Positions 20,332 through 31,573 of a DNA stretch of 64,000 bases are shown piece by piece. The position numbers were made by a program, and so were the translations under genes. Position 1 is the stretch's first letter, and every line of letters begins with the position of its first letter. A model generated the notes under the pieces. It was not told where the DNA came from. It made no database searches and was given only the letters and a program-made list of their open reading frames with translations. The stretch spans positions 434,001 to 498,000 of the forward strand of contig NC_033568.1 in the NCBI RefSeq assembly GCF_001680005.1, in the 5' to 3' direction. Source of the DNA: Plasmodium coatneyi. Its lineage: Eukaryota; Apicomplexa; Aconoidasida; Haemosporida; Plasmodiidae.

Positions 20332-23300
20332 ATGGCGCCGAGGAAGGGAAAAAGCATGAAGGCGGGCTGCCACCTACGTAGCGCGAAAGTTTCGGAGAAC
20401 ACAATCAACAAGCGAATCGAAAGGAACACAAGGAGCAAGCGAGGCGAAAAAAACACTAGGGGCAAGCGAAGGGTCACCAAGGGACAGCAAAAACTCCCAG
20501 ATTTTTCCTGCCTGAAAAAACTAATATATGAACAAAAAAGAAAGGACAACATATCAAATTTATTCTCCTTTAACGACCCAATCATAAAGGAAAAAATAGA
20601 TAAGTTCAATCAAATAATTGAAAGGAAGAAAGATTTTTTGTGTGAAACAAGTGAAAGTAAAAGGGGTGGACAGGAAGAAATCTCTCCGAACGTATGTGAG
20701 ACGTCTACCTTTGGGTACACCTTCATCGACAGGGTGGTGAATTACTCCCACAAGGAGGACATAGAGGACTTGATACAGCACGACGAAGATGATGAGGACG
20801 ATCCTTTTCACTCTGATTACCCATATCAGCACCATTGTGGTCGTTTAGAAAACCGGGAGGATAGCCAAACCACGGATATCTACCTCAGGGATAATAGAAG
20901 CGAGCAGGAAGGGGACCTCCTGCCCGGCCTGGAGAACCCGTACTGGGAAGAAAAAAATGGAAGCAAGCATAACCCACCCCAAAGCTTGAACCCCGAGAAA
21001 AACAGCAAAAGGGTCACATGCAAAGGGAAAGAAGAAATCCTATATAGCAATAAAGTAATAATTGATAGCCGAAAAAAAGACCTCATCCTGGACCAGCTCA
21101 AACTGAAGTTCGATGAATTCAAAATAGACACGCTGACAATACCGCAGAAGCCACTCACTATCGTAGATGAAAATGGGGTCGAGAAGAAGAAACTGTTCAT
21201 TTTTAACATTAACAACAGCAGTGACAGGAGGAAGAACGAGAAGAAGAGGATCCAAATTGTGTACGACAGGGAGGGGCGATCAGATGTGGGTGCATCACAA
21301 GTGGGGATGTTACACGTGGGGGGATCACAAACGGGACAATCTCCAGCGGGAAAATCCCCAACGGGACAGTCTCCAACGGGCCGCTCCCCCCCGGGGAAAA
21401 CTCTTGACGAGTGCAAGAACGATGCGGACGTGATCGACCTGGTCAGCAGAATAACGGAGCAGAAGGAGTCCTACCTCTACTTCGTCGTTAAGAACAACCA
21501 ACTAATGCTAAAGAGCAACAACGACTACTTCAGCATTATGATGCATTACCTGTGTGAAGGAACCTCTGGCATAAACCTACAAATGATCTACTACCTTTTA
21601 ATGAAGCCATCACACATGGACATGCTTCTCTACCTCATCCTAACTTATCATAAATTCTCCTTCGTTGATTTGTTGGACCAGTTCGAAAACGTGTCTGTTA
21701 GTAATATCGTGGAAAGTTCCTTCGAGGAAATGACCTTATACGATTACTACTATTATTTTTTTCACATCCTGGAGGTTTCGCATGAGCAGTTTTATATGTC
21801 CCTGGAGGTAATGGAAAGCATGAAGCTTCTGCTGAACAAGTATAACTTCTTCCTGGGGCGGATGCACAAGAACTCGATTTTCTCCAACGCCAATTTCGTG
21901 CTCGGCATGGGCGACATTTTGGATGTCCACCGGGTGTTCCTACCGGGGGGAGGGAACGAACAAGAGGCGGGAAAAGCGCAAGAAGAAACGAACGGAAAAA
22001 CGGACGGAAAAACGGACGGAGAAGCGAGTGAAGAAGCAAGTGGAAGAGCTGAATCGGGGGATCCCCACCCCTCGCAAACCCTGCGCAGGAAAAACGGAAC
22101 CCTCCAGTACATCCTTAACACCAAACTGGAGTTCATACATTACCAGCAAATGAACTTTCTACAGGAGACCCACTGGGATGAGATAGAAAACTACCACCAC
22201 CTGAATCGGTTGGACAAACTGGTCTACTACACGAAGGACCTCTACTATGAGTTTACAAAGAAGAACATTTACAGCAAATTAGAGGAAATCACATGTGAAC
22301 AGAAGCACTTGGATAAGGTACAAATAATCGAGTCGTGCAAGAAGGAACTGCCTCCCTATAAAAAGGGGGTAAAGTTCATGAATTTTCTAGGGGTGCATTC
22401 TCACTCCTTCGTGTGGCAGGTATACTGCACCGAGATGGAGCTGTTTTGTGTGCTCAAGTTTAAACAAATCCGTCTGGGTGGTGATGCCCCCCCGTCCAGG
22501 TGTACGACGGGTGGTGATCATTCCTGGCAGATGCAGCGCACGGACCCACAGGGGGAAGCACCCCACCTGGGACGAATCGAAGCCGAAATAAACGCCGCTC
22601 TGCTAAACTTCCAAACAGAAATCAAGGAGAAACAAGTGGAATGCTTGTATGTCCCCATCTCAGTGGAAATCACCAACAGATTCATCGAAAAAACAAAATA
22701 CATTAATGGAACCCCACTGAACGAATTTATCTACAGCGAGTTCCTCTCCGGTATCGACTTAAAACTCCGGGTCTTCAAACTCAAGTGCATTATGCTAAAG
22801 GTTATAAAGGTCGTTATGAGTTTTTTAAACATCCCCACGTTGATCATACTTAAGTGTTCGCGCATCTTTGTTAAGGAGGACAGCCTCATGGTGAATGGCG
22901 GCATCCCCCTGGGGTTGCTGTCTGCGGAGTCTGTTCTCTTCCTCCTGGATAACATCGATGAGACAATCGCCACACGCACGTACAGCAAAACGCTTTGGCA
23001 TTACCTCCCGCCCGAGGTTATCGGGGAGGCACGCGAAAAAAGCGGTGACGGATTAGACTGTCCAAATGACCCAGCAAATGGTGGAAGTTCCCCCCTGGAC
23101 GGTGCCCCCATGACGAATTGCTTTCTCCTCGAAGATAGGACGCGGTTAGAGAAAGCTTACTCCTACATGATTGGAAAAGTCTTCGAAGAAGCACTTATTG
23201 ACACCTTCACAGGGGACAAATTCGACTACCTCAATTTCGACGAGGATGTGAAAGATTTTCTAGAATCCTGCTTATCCGAAAATGTGGAACGACGCCAACC

Positions 23301-23553
23301 ACTTAGTAAACTTCCACACCACATATGCTTCTCAGATTGCTTCGATCTATATATTAACATTTACGATGACAATATCAATGCGTACCACAATGATAAGGAG
23401 AAAGCCATTCAACTGAGAGACCTAAAGTACATCAACAGCTTCGACTACAAAATGTTTTCTATTCCTTCTGAGTCTTCCTCTCGGGCCCCTTCCTTCTCCT
23501 CCTCTTCCGACTCGCGCCACTTTAACACGTCCAGTGGGTACTCCTCCAGTTGA
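20332..23553 (+). CDS. Large protein with degenerate protein kinase-like C-terminus
   Basis: A 1,073-residue single-exon protein I do not recognise by name. The N-terminal 60 residues are very basic. The middle is acidic and low-complexity, with TGQSP-like repeats near residues 335-350 and EKTDGKTDGE repeats near 555. From about residue 680 the order of motifs suggests a protein kinase fold: FLGVHSHSFVWQV like a nucleotide loop, VLKFK like the lobe-N lysine, LWHYLPPEVIGE like the APE region, AYSYMIGKVFEEAL like helix F, and a final segment with CLSENVERRQPLSKL. I find no HRD or DFG motif, so it may be a pseudokinase. The fold is inferred. The 3' end is about 100 bp from the TLP gene, which is convergent. 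Confidence 0.6.
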   Translation: MAPRKGKSMKAGCHLRSAKVSENTINKRIERNTRSKRGEKNTRGKRRVTKGQQKLPDFSCLKKLIYEQKRKDNISNLFSFNDPIIKEKIDKFNQIIERKKDFLCETSESKRGGQEEISPNVCETSTFGYTFIDRVVNYSHKEDIEDLIQHDEDDEDDPFHSDYPYQHHCGRLENREDSQTTDIYLRDNRSEQEGDLLPGLENPYWEEKNGSKHNPPQSLNPEKNSKRVTCKGKEEILYSNKVIIDSRKKDLILDQLKLKFDEFKIDTLTIPQKPLTIVDENGVEKKKLFIFNINNSSDRRKNEKKRIQIVYDREGRSDVGASQVGMLHVGGSQTGQSPAGKSPTGQSPTGRSPPGKTLDECKNDADVIDLVSRITEQKESYLYFVVKNNQLMLKSNNDYFSIMMHYLCEGTSGINLQMIYYLLMKPSHMDMLLYLILTYHKFSFVDLLDQFENVSVSNIVESSFEEMTLYDYYYYFFHILEVSHEQFYMSLEVMESMKLLLNKYNFFLGRMHKNSIFSNANFVLGMGDILDVHRVFLPGGGNEQEAGKAQEETNGKTDGKTDGEASEEASGRAESGDPHPSQTLRRKNGTLQYILNTKLEFIHYQQMNFLQETHWDEIENYHHLNRLDKLVYYTKDLYYEFTKKNIYSKLEEITCEQKHLDKVQIIESCKKELPPYKKGVKFMNFLGVHSHSFVWQVYCTEMELFCVLKFKQIRLGGDAPPSRCTTGGDHSWQMQRTDPQGEAPHLGRIEAEINAALLNFQTEIKEKQVECLYVPISVEITNRFIEKTKYINGTPLNEFIYSEFLSGIDLKLRVFKLKCIMLKVIKVVMSFLNIPTLIILKCSRIFVKEDSLMVNGGIPLGLLSAESVLFLLDNIDETIATRTYSKTLWHYLPPEVIGEAREKSGDGLDCPNDPANGGSSPLDGAPMTNCFLLEDRTRLEKAYSYMIGKVFEEALIDTFTGDKFDYLNFDEDVKDFLESCLSENVERRQPLSKLPHHICFSDCFDLYINIYDDNINAYHNDKEKAIQLRDLKYINSFDYKMFSIPSESSSRAPSFSSSSDSRHFNTSSGYSSS

Positions 23554-23657
23554 AGGCTCTAACGGAAAGCACCTCCTAGCTGCACTGGTAATGCAAGATT
23601 GGGGGGGAGAAGGGAATACCAAGCCACCTCTAATGATCGAGCCAACCTGCCAACCGG

Positions 23658-24816
23658 TCAGTGCTGTGATTTGCTTTTAATCAAGTAGGGGTAGAGAATG
23701 TCGATGCACCTCTGGAGGTTCTGGTAGCTCTTGCCCCCCGTGAGGGTTATGTTGCCCGTGGAAAATATGCTGGCCGAGACGACGTCCACCTTGCTGCGGC
23801 TCCTTTCCGCAGTGCTCTGGGCGCTGCCCCAGGCGAAGTTCCCTTCGGCTTGCTGAGCGGGGTGGTAAAACAGTTTATCAGAATGATGATTTATCAGATT
23901 AGCAGTTTAGCGGATTAAGCATTTAGCGAACACGCACAGGAACCGTGTTAATGTGCGAATGACCTACCTCGCTCGCCTCGGCGGCGTCCCTTTCGTTCTC
24001 ATTCGTGAGGGCGATTTTCACCTTGCATGCCGGAAACACATTGGGGTCATAGTCGACCTGGAGAGGAACAACAAAGGGAGAAGCGTCAGTTTAGCGCGGA
24101 AACAGATAAGAAAGAACAAATACGCGCAAGCAAGCACTCCTACACATGATTCCCCTCACACCTACACTTTTGTAGTACTGCGCGAACAGGGGCAGCACGA
24201 TGGAAAATCCCACGTTGTAGACAGCCAGTATGTTTGTGATCGTCACGTTTTTTATGCTTATATTTCTAAAGTTTAGCTGCTTCAACTTCCTTTCAATTTT
24301 CTTCATAGCTATTTTACACGCCTCGATGGAATTATTTCCTGTGCAGATTATTTTTCCATTGGCAAAAATGGACACGTTAATAATAATTTTTTCTCTCGTG
24401 CTGTTCTGATCGTCGGGGAAAGCATCATCCCCCAGGGTAATGGTGGCCTCCCCTTTGGGAACTTCAACAACCTGGGATGTTGTTGCGGCCCACGGTGGAG
24501 GTATAACTACATTAGTCTCATCAGAGGGGCAAACAACTCCTTCACTCCTCTTCTGTCTCTCTCCCTTTTCATTCACAAACCGGACGTACTTTTCTATACT
24601 ACGGGTACTCACTGGCACGTCAATTCGCATGCACTTGAATTCTCGAGGGTTGTAAATACAGTTGGCAAAGTGTTTGTAAAGGTTATCTAGATTGAGGGAG
24701 GAGCACAAAGTTGCATTCATCGAGATGTTGTGGACGCTCATGTTGTTTTCACTCTGAGCGTAGATGTTCTGTGCTTGTTCGCTGTTCAGTTTGACTCTCT
24801 TCAGCGGTTGCGCCAT
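23658..24816 (-). CDS. TLP: TATA-box-like protein (TBP-related factor), three exons
   Basis: TBP-related factors bind core promoters and help recruit RNA polymerase. Exons are 24816-24166, 24057-23968 and 23852-23658, joined in phase 0 at GTAGGT and CAG sites, giving 311 residues. Two TBP-type repeats can be seen: one with LDNLYKHFANCIYNPREFKC and SIFANGKIICTGNNSIEAC, and a second with FSIVLPLFAQYYKS, then YDPNVFPACKVKI and ASIFSTGNITLTGGKSYQN. An extra Ser/Thr-rich insertion separates strands in the first repeat. Divergence from ordinary TBP and the gene context support the TLP assignment. It is divergent from the cytochrome b5 gene. Confidence 0.87.
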
Positions 24817-26403
24817 GGTCGCTCAGTGGGCTCCACCACGTGGGATGTGCTAACTACACTACTACACTACTACGCATGATCGCTTTCCCCCTTTAATGAG
24901 GTGGATCTATCTGCAAAAACGAGTGCCGCTTCAAATATTTTTTTTTTCTTTTTTTTAAAATCTCAACTCCGCGGAGGAGAGGACGTGGGAGGACTAACTA
25001 TAGGAGCAGACGCGAGCATGCCTTATGTGCAATTCTGTGCACGGAGGAGAGGATCAGACATGCGGTTCATGCACGCTCACACTTGTGAAGAGAAGAAGAT
25101 GCACTCTTTTACGGCTCACTGCACGTTATCGTAATGATGAAGCGGAAAGGCGTTACAACAGAATAGCCCCGTGCGAAGTACGCTCGCCTTACACGTCTAT
25201 GGTAGAGGGAGATTCTTTCCCTTATGTGAAGCATACCACCCCTTGCAGCGCATTAAGAAACAGCGCAGCACAGAACCCGCTTCATTCCTTTTCGGGTGGG
25301 AAGGAACAAATGCAAAAATCTCTTCACGTGATTCCTCCGACAGATGCTCACTTCATATGATGTTTCAACACGGAGGGATAAAACCCGTGAACAGCTTCCT
25401 TCAGCTTGACTCACCTGGGAAGTTCGCCCGTTTATATTCCCACTGCGTAGAATTTCGAAACACGCTACGCACCGTAAATTGGGGGAAAAATCTCCCCCAC
25501 TGGCTTTTTATGAACTTGTATGTAGCTCACCACAGAAAAGGAGCCTCCCGTATTTTACCAATCAGTTGTTCATACATTCATTCATTTTTTTTTTTTTTTT
25601 GTCAATTCTGCACTAACCCGTTATGTTACGAAAAACAAACAAACAAACGGAGCAGGTCCCGTGAACGATCGTAATTTTCCCATTTTACGGAACATTGAGA
25701 ACGCAGCTTCTCATCTAACGTTGCCATTTCCTTGAAGTCGAATTTCCTTTCAGCTTTTCCCCAGCGTACTAACTGCAACGGGTAAGAATATTGCGGGTAA
25801 ATACGCGTGCTACATGCGAATGTACGGAGGAGCACAGTTGAGGGGCTAGCAGTAGGGAGATTCTCCAGGTGGAATTCTTTCATGTTCTTTCTTCCACGGG
25901 AACAACGTTAAGGGAAAAATGACCCCAAAGGGAGAAACGGGAAAACACAGGGCACTCACAGCTGCGCCAAATTGGCAATCGGGCCATTAACGTGATTTTC
26001 TCCATGGTTAGTGGAGGTCACCATGGGAGACGCCCCCGTTAGAAGCAAGCATCACAAGTGATAAAGGAAAAAAAAAAAAAAAAAACATAGTACCACCAGA
26101 TCCGCGTCGTACTTACACCAAACTGCACAACAATGTGGGCGCGCGCAAGTCTACACAAACGAGGAGCAACGTAGAAAAAGGGTGTCCCAGTTTTCCTCAC
26201 AGGAAGGAAAGAACAAGTGGGGGAAATTCGCCCGATCAATTGTTGTAGTCAAGAAGGGGGCTCTACAGATTTACGGGGACACCGGTGGGTGGCCTTTCTA
26301 CAGCGTTCCTGGAGGGAGAACGGCAGGGTGGGGGATCCAGCTGATTCCCCAATTGGAGAAGGCCAAGCGAGGGCTAAGTTGCCAAACCAACCCGCGCACA
26401 AAA
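24817..26403. other. Divergent spacer between TLP and cytochrome b5 gene
   Basis: About 1.6 kb with T-runs near 24938-24956 and 25586-25600 and an A-run near 26069. A frame open from 26182 feeds into the next gene but contains no ATG before 26404, so I count it as 5' UTR or promoter. Confidence 0.5.
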
Positions 26404-27456
26404 ATGGAGGACGATGAACAGGAAGAAGCAGAGGGAGAAAACGTCCGAGGGGCAGGCCATACAGTGAGACTCCATGGAATGGAAGATAACGAGGAGCAAA
26501 AAAGGAAGGTGAGTCAGTTGATTAGCCCGGAAGGTGAACAGATGGAGAAGGCCCAACAGGAAGACTTTTCCCCCGCAAGTGAACCTCTACTCGTAGGTGA
26601 AACTTCCCCCAGTGGACCAAGCACCGACCCACCAGATGACCCACACGAAGGAAACGAAGACGACGACAATAAGTGCAACGCGTGCAACTTTTGCGAAGAT
26701 GTGTGCTTCTCCATCCTCTGCGCAAGGTGCAAAATAAAGAGGAAGAACCTCTACGCCAAGTACAAGAAATATAAAAAGCACAACCTTAGAATATGCCAAG
26801 AGAAAATTAAGCTCGTGCTGAAGTTGAACGTGAAGGCGCGAGCAGAGATACAGTCGGGGCGTCTCCCGGATGGGGGGACTAGGGGGCGGTGCGAAATGCT
26901 GGAAGCGGCAGATGCGGTAGAAGCAACAGACACGGTAGACCCCCCTAACGGAAAAAATGCGCCGAACCAGGAACACCCCGTCCAGGCAGAGCAGAGCAAC
27001 CCCAACAGCGAGGGCGACGAAAAGGAAACACCCCGAAGGAGGAATCAGTACAACACGCTAAAGCACACCATCAGGAGGAGCAGAAGTTTCACCTACTCGG
27101 AATGCGAAAGGGAAAAAGAAAAAATGGAATACTATAATTACATCAAATATAAACAGTATTTTACCAAATGTGAAGTCAGAAGACACTGCCATGTGAATGA
27201 CTGCTGGGTAGTGGCCAATGGATACGTGTACGACGTTACAACGATCCTCGGCTATCACCCAGGTGGGATTAATTGTATTTTAAAAAAAGGAGGTGATGAT
27301 GTTTCTGTGGATTATTCTTTCCATTCCAAGTATGCACAGAAGAATTTTTGGGAACCTTTAAAAATTGGCAAAGTTATTACCTGCTCGAGGGAAGTTAACG
27401 ACTTGTCGTTGGGAAATCTATCTTCCAATACGAAAAACAAATGCATGATGATGTGA
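26404..27456 (+). CDS. Cytochrome b5-like heme-binding domain protein
   Basis: The protein has 350 residues from the first ATG. Residues about 245-345 form a cytochrome b5-like domain: EVRRHCHVNDCWVVANGYVYD, then TTILGYHPGGINCI with the HPGG heme-ligand motif, and FHSKYAQ, which could provide the second histidine. Such domains carry electrons or bind heme or steroids. Earlier, near residue 80-105, a Cys-rich stretch (CNACNFCEDVCFSILCARC) could bind metal. The N-terminus and the linker are acidic and low-complexity. No membrane segment is evident, so it is probably soluble. The 3' end faces the release-factor gene. Confidence 0.82.
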   Translation: MEDDEQEEAEGENVRGAGHTVRLHGMEDNEEQKRKVSQLISPEGEQMEKAQQEDFSPASEPLLVGETSPSGPSTDPPDDPHEGNEDDDNKCNACNFCEDVCFSILCARCKIKRKNLYAKYKKYKKHNLRICQEKIKLVLKLNVKARAEIQSGRLPDGGTRGRCEMLEAADAVEATDTVDPPNGKNAPNQEHPVQAEQSNPNSEGDEKETPRRRNQYNTLKHTIRRSRSFTYSECEREKEKMEYYNYIKYKQYFTKCEVRRHCHVNDCWVVANGYVYDVTTILGYHPGGINCILKKGGDDVSVDYSFHSKYAQKNFWEPLKIGKVITCSREVNDLSLGNLSSNTKNKCMMM

Positions 27457-27498
27457 CCCTTTTTTTTTTCGTCTTCTGCTTTGAGAGGAGACTGTGCA

Positions 27499-27529
<31 letters not shown>

Positions 27530-27720
27530 GTAGCTTTTTTAGTGAGTTGTTTGGCTAGCTGCCTTATCTTCGACGTTCCTGTTAGTTTGTTTGCCTGTTT
27601 GTGTGCCTCCTCGACGATGTCGATATGTACACTACACACATACCACGTCCTATCCGTTGCAACTGCGTAGAGCATAATGGCTTCCCCACACATGGACATT
27701 TCCGCATGGGCAGTTCGTTG

Positions 27721-27844
27721 CTAGCGGAAGAGAATGGCCAACTTGTTCGTTGACTTCATGTGTACCCTATTTTGTTCATTAACCTGTGCATGCACGTTTC
27801 CCTTCTCCCCACGCCTTCCTCTTCCTCTTCCTTTTCGTGTTTTT

Positions 27845-27875
<31 letters not shown>

Positions 27876-30800
27876 GTCGCGCCGCTTGCAACCTGCCTAC
27901 TGATCCACATTCAGTAAAAACTCCAACTTTACCTTTACAAAGTATATCAAGTCCAGCTTCCGCTTCGTCACATGGTCAGTTATGTACCCCCTGAAGAAGT
28001 TGTACGTCCTGATGCGGCTGCTCCGGTTACTGTCTTTTATCTGCAGTGTGTGTGTATGTATAAGGAGGCGCAAGGCATTCAGTGCAGGTGGACCAATCGG
28101 TGCAACTGCGATGTCAAAGAGGTGTTTTTCCCCCGGACATTACGTTGCGCCGCGTTATACACGCACACACTCAGAAAATCGCATTTATTTGTAAGGAAAA
28201 AATTACCACTTTGGCTCTTTCACCCCGGAGCTGTTCCTCACTTTGCTTATGCCGAAGTTGGGAAATTTTCTGAGTTAACCTTTTCATGGCAATTTTTTTG
28301 TTCATTTCTTGAGTCCTACAAAAAGGGGGGACGAAAGATACAGGTGGGCAAGCTTTGTCATTTTGTTAGCGTTACAAAAGTTTTTCTTTTCCTTTTTTCC
28401 TTCTCGTGATGTGTAACCTTTCCTCCTGACATTCGGTCTTCATCCCCGTTGGCTTGTGCAGGATGGACACACCTGATTCAATCTACGGGGGTGGTGAAAA
28501 TGGAAAGGTTGGTCAAATTGGGAAGGGTCAGGAGGTGTTCCATATCTCACAGTGTAGTCCCATCTTTCCACTTTGTAGTCCGGTCCCCCTTCCCCAGTGG
28601 GACAACCCTGTTGACGCACCTTGTTAACGTTTTGTCCGCCCGGCTTGCTCGACCGGAAGGTCGTAATGATCAAGTCCTTCAAATTGACTTCATCTTTCCT
28701 GTGTTCGTCTTCGTGCAAGAAAACTGCGATCGTGGCCGTGGAGGAGTGGATTTTACCCTTTTAGGGCAGGTAAGGATAGGAGGAAGGAGGTGAGGAGTGA
28801 CAGATCAAATGAGTAGTAAAGACAATACAGCACCATACACGTTTGTCATGTGGGCAGAACTGCTAAGCTGCCTTCTTCACGGAGGGCCGTCCTTACCTTG
28901 GACTCATTCCGAGGAACCCTCTTCACTTGGTGGATGCCGCTCTCATTTTTGAACAGATCATAGAGATTCGCTTTGATTTCCTGCCCCTCCTTGGTTATGC
29001 ACACGTCGGAGGGGGATGTTACCACGAGGGACTCGCTAGCGTCCTGCATGAAGGAGTAGACCAATGAGTGAATTCTTTCGCAGCTGTACAACTGAATAAT
29101 TGCGCTACGTAGCACCCACGGAGGGAATCCCTTCCCACCGCGTAACACAGGACATTCATGGGGAGATGCATAAAACGTAGAATTTCTGTCGTGGAAATGT
29201 GCGCCTCTCTTACGTGGACTCGTTCGACTCGGCAGTTTATCCTCTCCGCAAAAGTTTTGTACGTCTAAACGTGGAGGAAGAAGGGGGGGAGACTGAATAA
29301 GATAAAATGCAGTACAGAATTATAGAATGGGTTTGTTGATGTGCAGAAGACCTGTTAAAAGCGTTATATATCCCTGCACACACAAAATATGTGTCTGGCT
29401 GATCCACATTATACTAACATTTAACAGCTCCTTTGACCACAGCATCGCTTCTTCTCCCCCCACTCCCGGGCGGAATTCGATGCGTATGCAGTTTTTGTTC
29501 TGCACAGATGGGTCTTCCTTTTTCATGTACAGATGGAGGACACTGCTTCTGCGCATTCCCCTGGGGTGTGGTATCGCTTTTCTTGCAAATGGGGTTAGCT
29601 AGCCAGAAGGGGAAGGAAAGAAAAATATATATATATACCAACATTTATGCTTGTGTGTCATTTTGGCTAGATCTCATCGTGCACACCCGCACACGCAGCC
29701 ATACAAAAGGGGACAATACCCTGCTCGACTTTGAACGGACATTTCTGGAACTATTTTCTCTTCCCCCGCAAGCGACTGCGCGAGGTGAATGATCGTGGCA
29801 GCAGCAGCAACGGGGGGTGGGTACAAATGTGTTTATTACGAACGCCCCTTGTGTGTACATATCGCACGATGACTGCGCATCGAGAACGCACCTGATCTAT
29901 GCGGAATCCAAACACGCAGAGAGGGAAACCGAAGAGGAGAAGGTAACCTATGACAATCATCTCCCTTTTGGTGGTGTCGTCAAGGAGACGGGGAGTGGCA
30001 CGTCCGCTGTCCACCGATGATTAGGAGAACTTGACTCATCCTTCCGTGCTTATACCATTCAGCACACAAACACACAACAATGTGAACATACGTGCATACA
30101 ACAATATATGTATATACATACACACAATGGTAGATTCACCCCCCGGAGAAGGTTCCCCTCCCCCTGGCGACTTCCCTAGATCGCCAACTCCTTTAAGGGT
30201 GGCTTTACGGCCAGCCATGTGTTCCGCGCGCTACGCGTTTTCGTACGGACCTGCCCCCGTAGAATGGGTCAGACGGTTAATCGGTTGATCGGTTACGTGG
30301 CTAAGCAAGCCATAATGGCCAACGCGGTCGTTGCGGAAGGCGTGGGGGCCCAGGCCCGCGATGCCACACACCTTGCGGTGAATGTACACCTTCGCTGTGG
30401 GGCTTCAAACTGGCGAACGCAAACGCAGAAAAAAATAATACTAAAATAATAAAATAAATAAAAATAAAAAATATATATATATAAATACCTGTTCGGATAG
30501 GATGCCAATGCGACTGGCAACCGTTCTTCTTGCGTAGGTCTCATTAAATCGCGGCTGCGCCCCATGGGGGGGAAGATCCCAGGAAAGGGGAAAAAATTGT
30601 GCGGAAAAAAATAAAAAAAAAAACATTTAAAAAACTTCCCGAAAGGAAAACCCCATTTATCATCTCACTATGGGTATTACCGCTTCGCGTAAAACTGCTT
30701 TATATAGTTGATGAAGGGGCGGGGGACTCATTTTCAAAGTTCTTTTTTTTATATTCAGACGAATGATATGTGGATGTGCTATACATAATGTTCACACGTT

Positions 30801-31573
30801 TTCCTCTCCAACTATATTGGAAGTAATGGTCGTCTCGTCTGATCCTTCGTAATCTTCTCTATGTTCAGTGATGTGTGTAGAGGAGTTTACTTTTTGCGTT
30901 ATTTGCACTTGGATGTTTATGTCGCTGTACTTAAGGAGAGGCCCTGCTCGAATTTGGACGTCTCGACAAAAGGGGGGAAGATTTTGCACACCCACATTGA
31001 GGGGGGTGGGGGAAGGGCGGTTGCCTAATCAAAGCGCTTGGTTCAAGGAGGTTGATTCAAAGCGGTTGGTTCGAAGCGAGGTGGAACACATGAAGGCATG
31101 TGTACAACTTAGATGACGACGCCCACTCGGTCACGAGTGCCCCTACCTTGATGCCGTTCTGGATCAAGCTGTTGTAGAGGGAGAAGGCGTACACGAGCAG
31201 TTTGTACGCCTTTGTTGTGATGACCACGCTAAGAAAGATGGAAGAGTCGATGTGCATGCTAGCACAATTGTTCTTTCGGACTTTCTGCAAGGGGGGAAGC
31301 AGTGAGAGGAGGGAAGTGGACCAAGCACGTTAGGGGGTGTGCGCGTACATGCGAGAGAATGCGAGAGAATGCGAGAAAAAGTGCGAACAGATGCAAGCAA
31401 GTGCAAAGGCATAGGTATATGGCGCTACTTAGCGAGAGGGGAGGGGGAGGGGGAAGACTGCACACCTGCAGTATCAACGCCGAGATGTGCAGTTGGTGGT
31501 GTCCACGAAAAAACCGCGCAGACAATGTTGTTATACGTGGCCCGGATTCGCTGAACGGGAGGGGGGGGTCCAT
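27721..31573 (-). CDS. Bacterial-type (RF1-class) peptide chain release factor, organellar, about 18 exons
   Basis: Class I release factors hydrolyse peptidyl-tRNA at stop codons. Exons from 5' to 3': 31573-31466, 31284-31147, 30929-30796, 30741-30681, 30554-30489, 30409-30368, 30230-30124, 30007-29949, 29896-29892, 29775-29720, 29548-29419, 29264-29214, 29043-28897, 28757-28620, 28482-28418, 28315-28207, 28040-27933, and a tentative last exon 27783-27721. Phases join throughout (528 residues). Family landmarks: RIEFRPGVGGEEAMLW, GIHQVKRVP, GKIHSSTATIAVF, the catalytic KPGGQNVNK, VSILHKPTG, CQEER and IRTYNFFRGYITDH. Exons from 29548 down are firm; the first nine and the last are less so. The position normally holding PxT or SPF reads P-R-N. 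The product must act in the apicoplast or mitochondrion; no clear leader was seen. Confidence 0.83.

Noticed and set aside
26182..26403. N-terminal extension of the cytochrome b5 protein
   Set aside because: The frame is open but has no ATG before 26404; a GTG start is not expected for a nuclear gene.
27418..27699. Alternative last exon of the release factor with a poly-lysine stretch
   Set aside because: The poly-lysine comes from a poly-T tract, the splice phase fits only with a different donor, and it overlaps the cytochrome b5 gene end. The exon at 27783-27721 fits the phase, though it is unproven.
31010..31090. tRNA-like TTGGTTCGAAGC sequence
   Set aside because: It belongs to short direct repeats of TTGGTTCAAGG type; no acceptor stem or cloverleaf is present.
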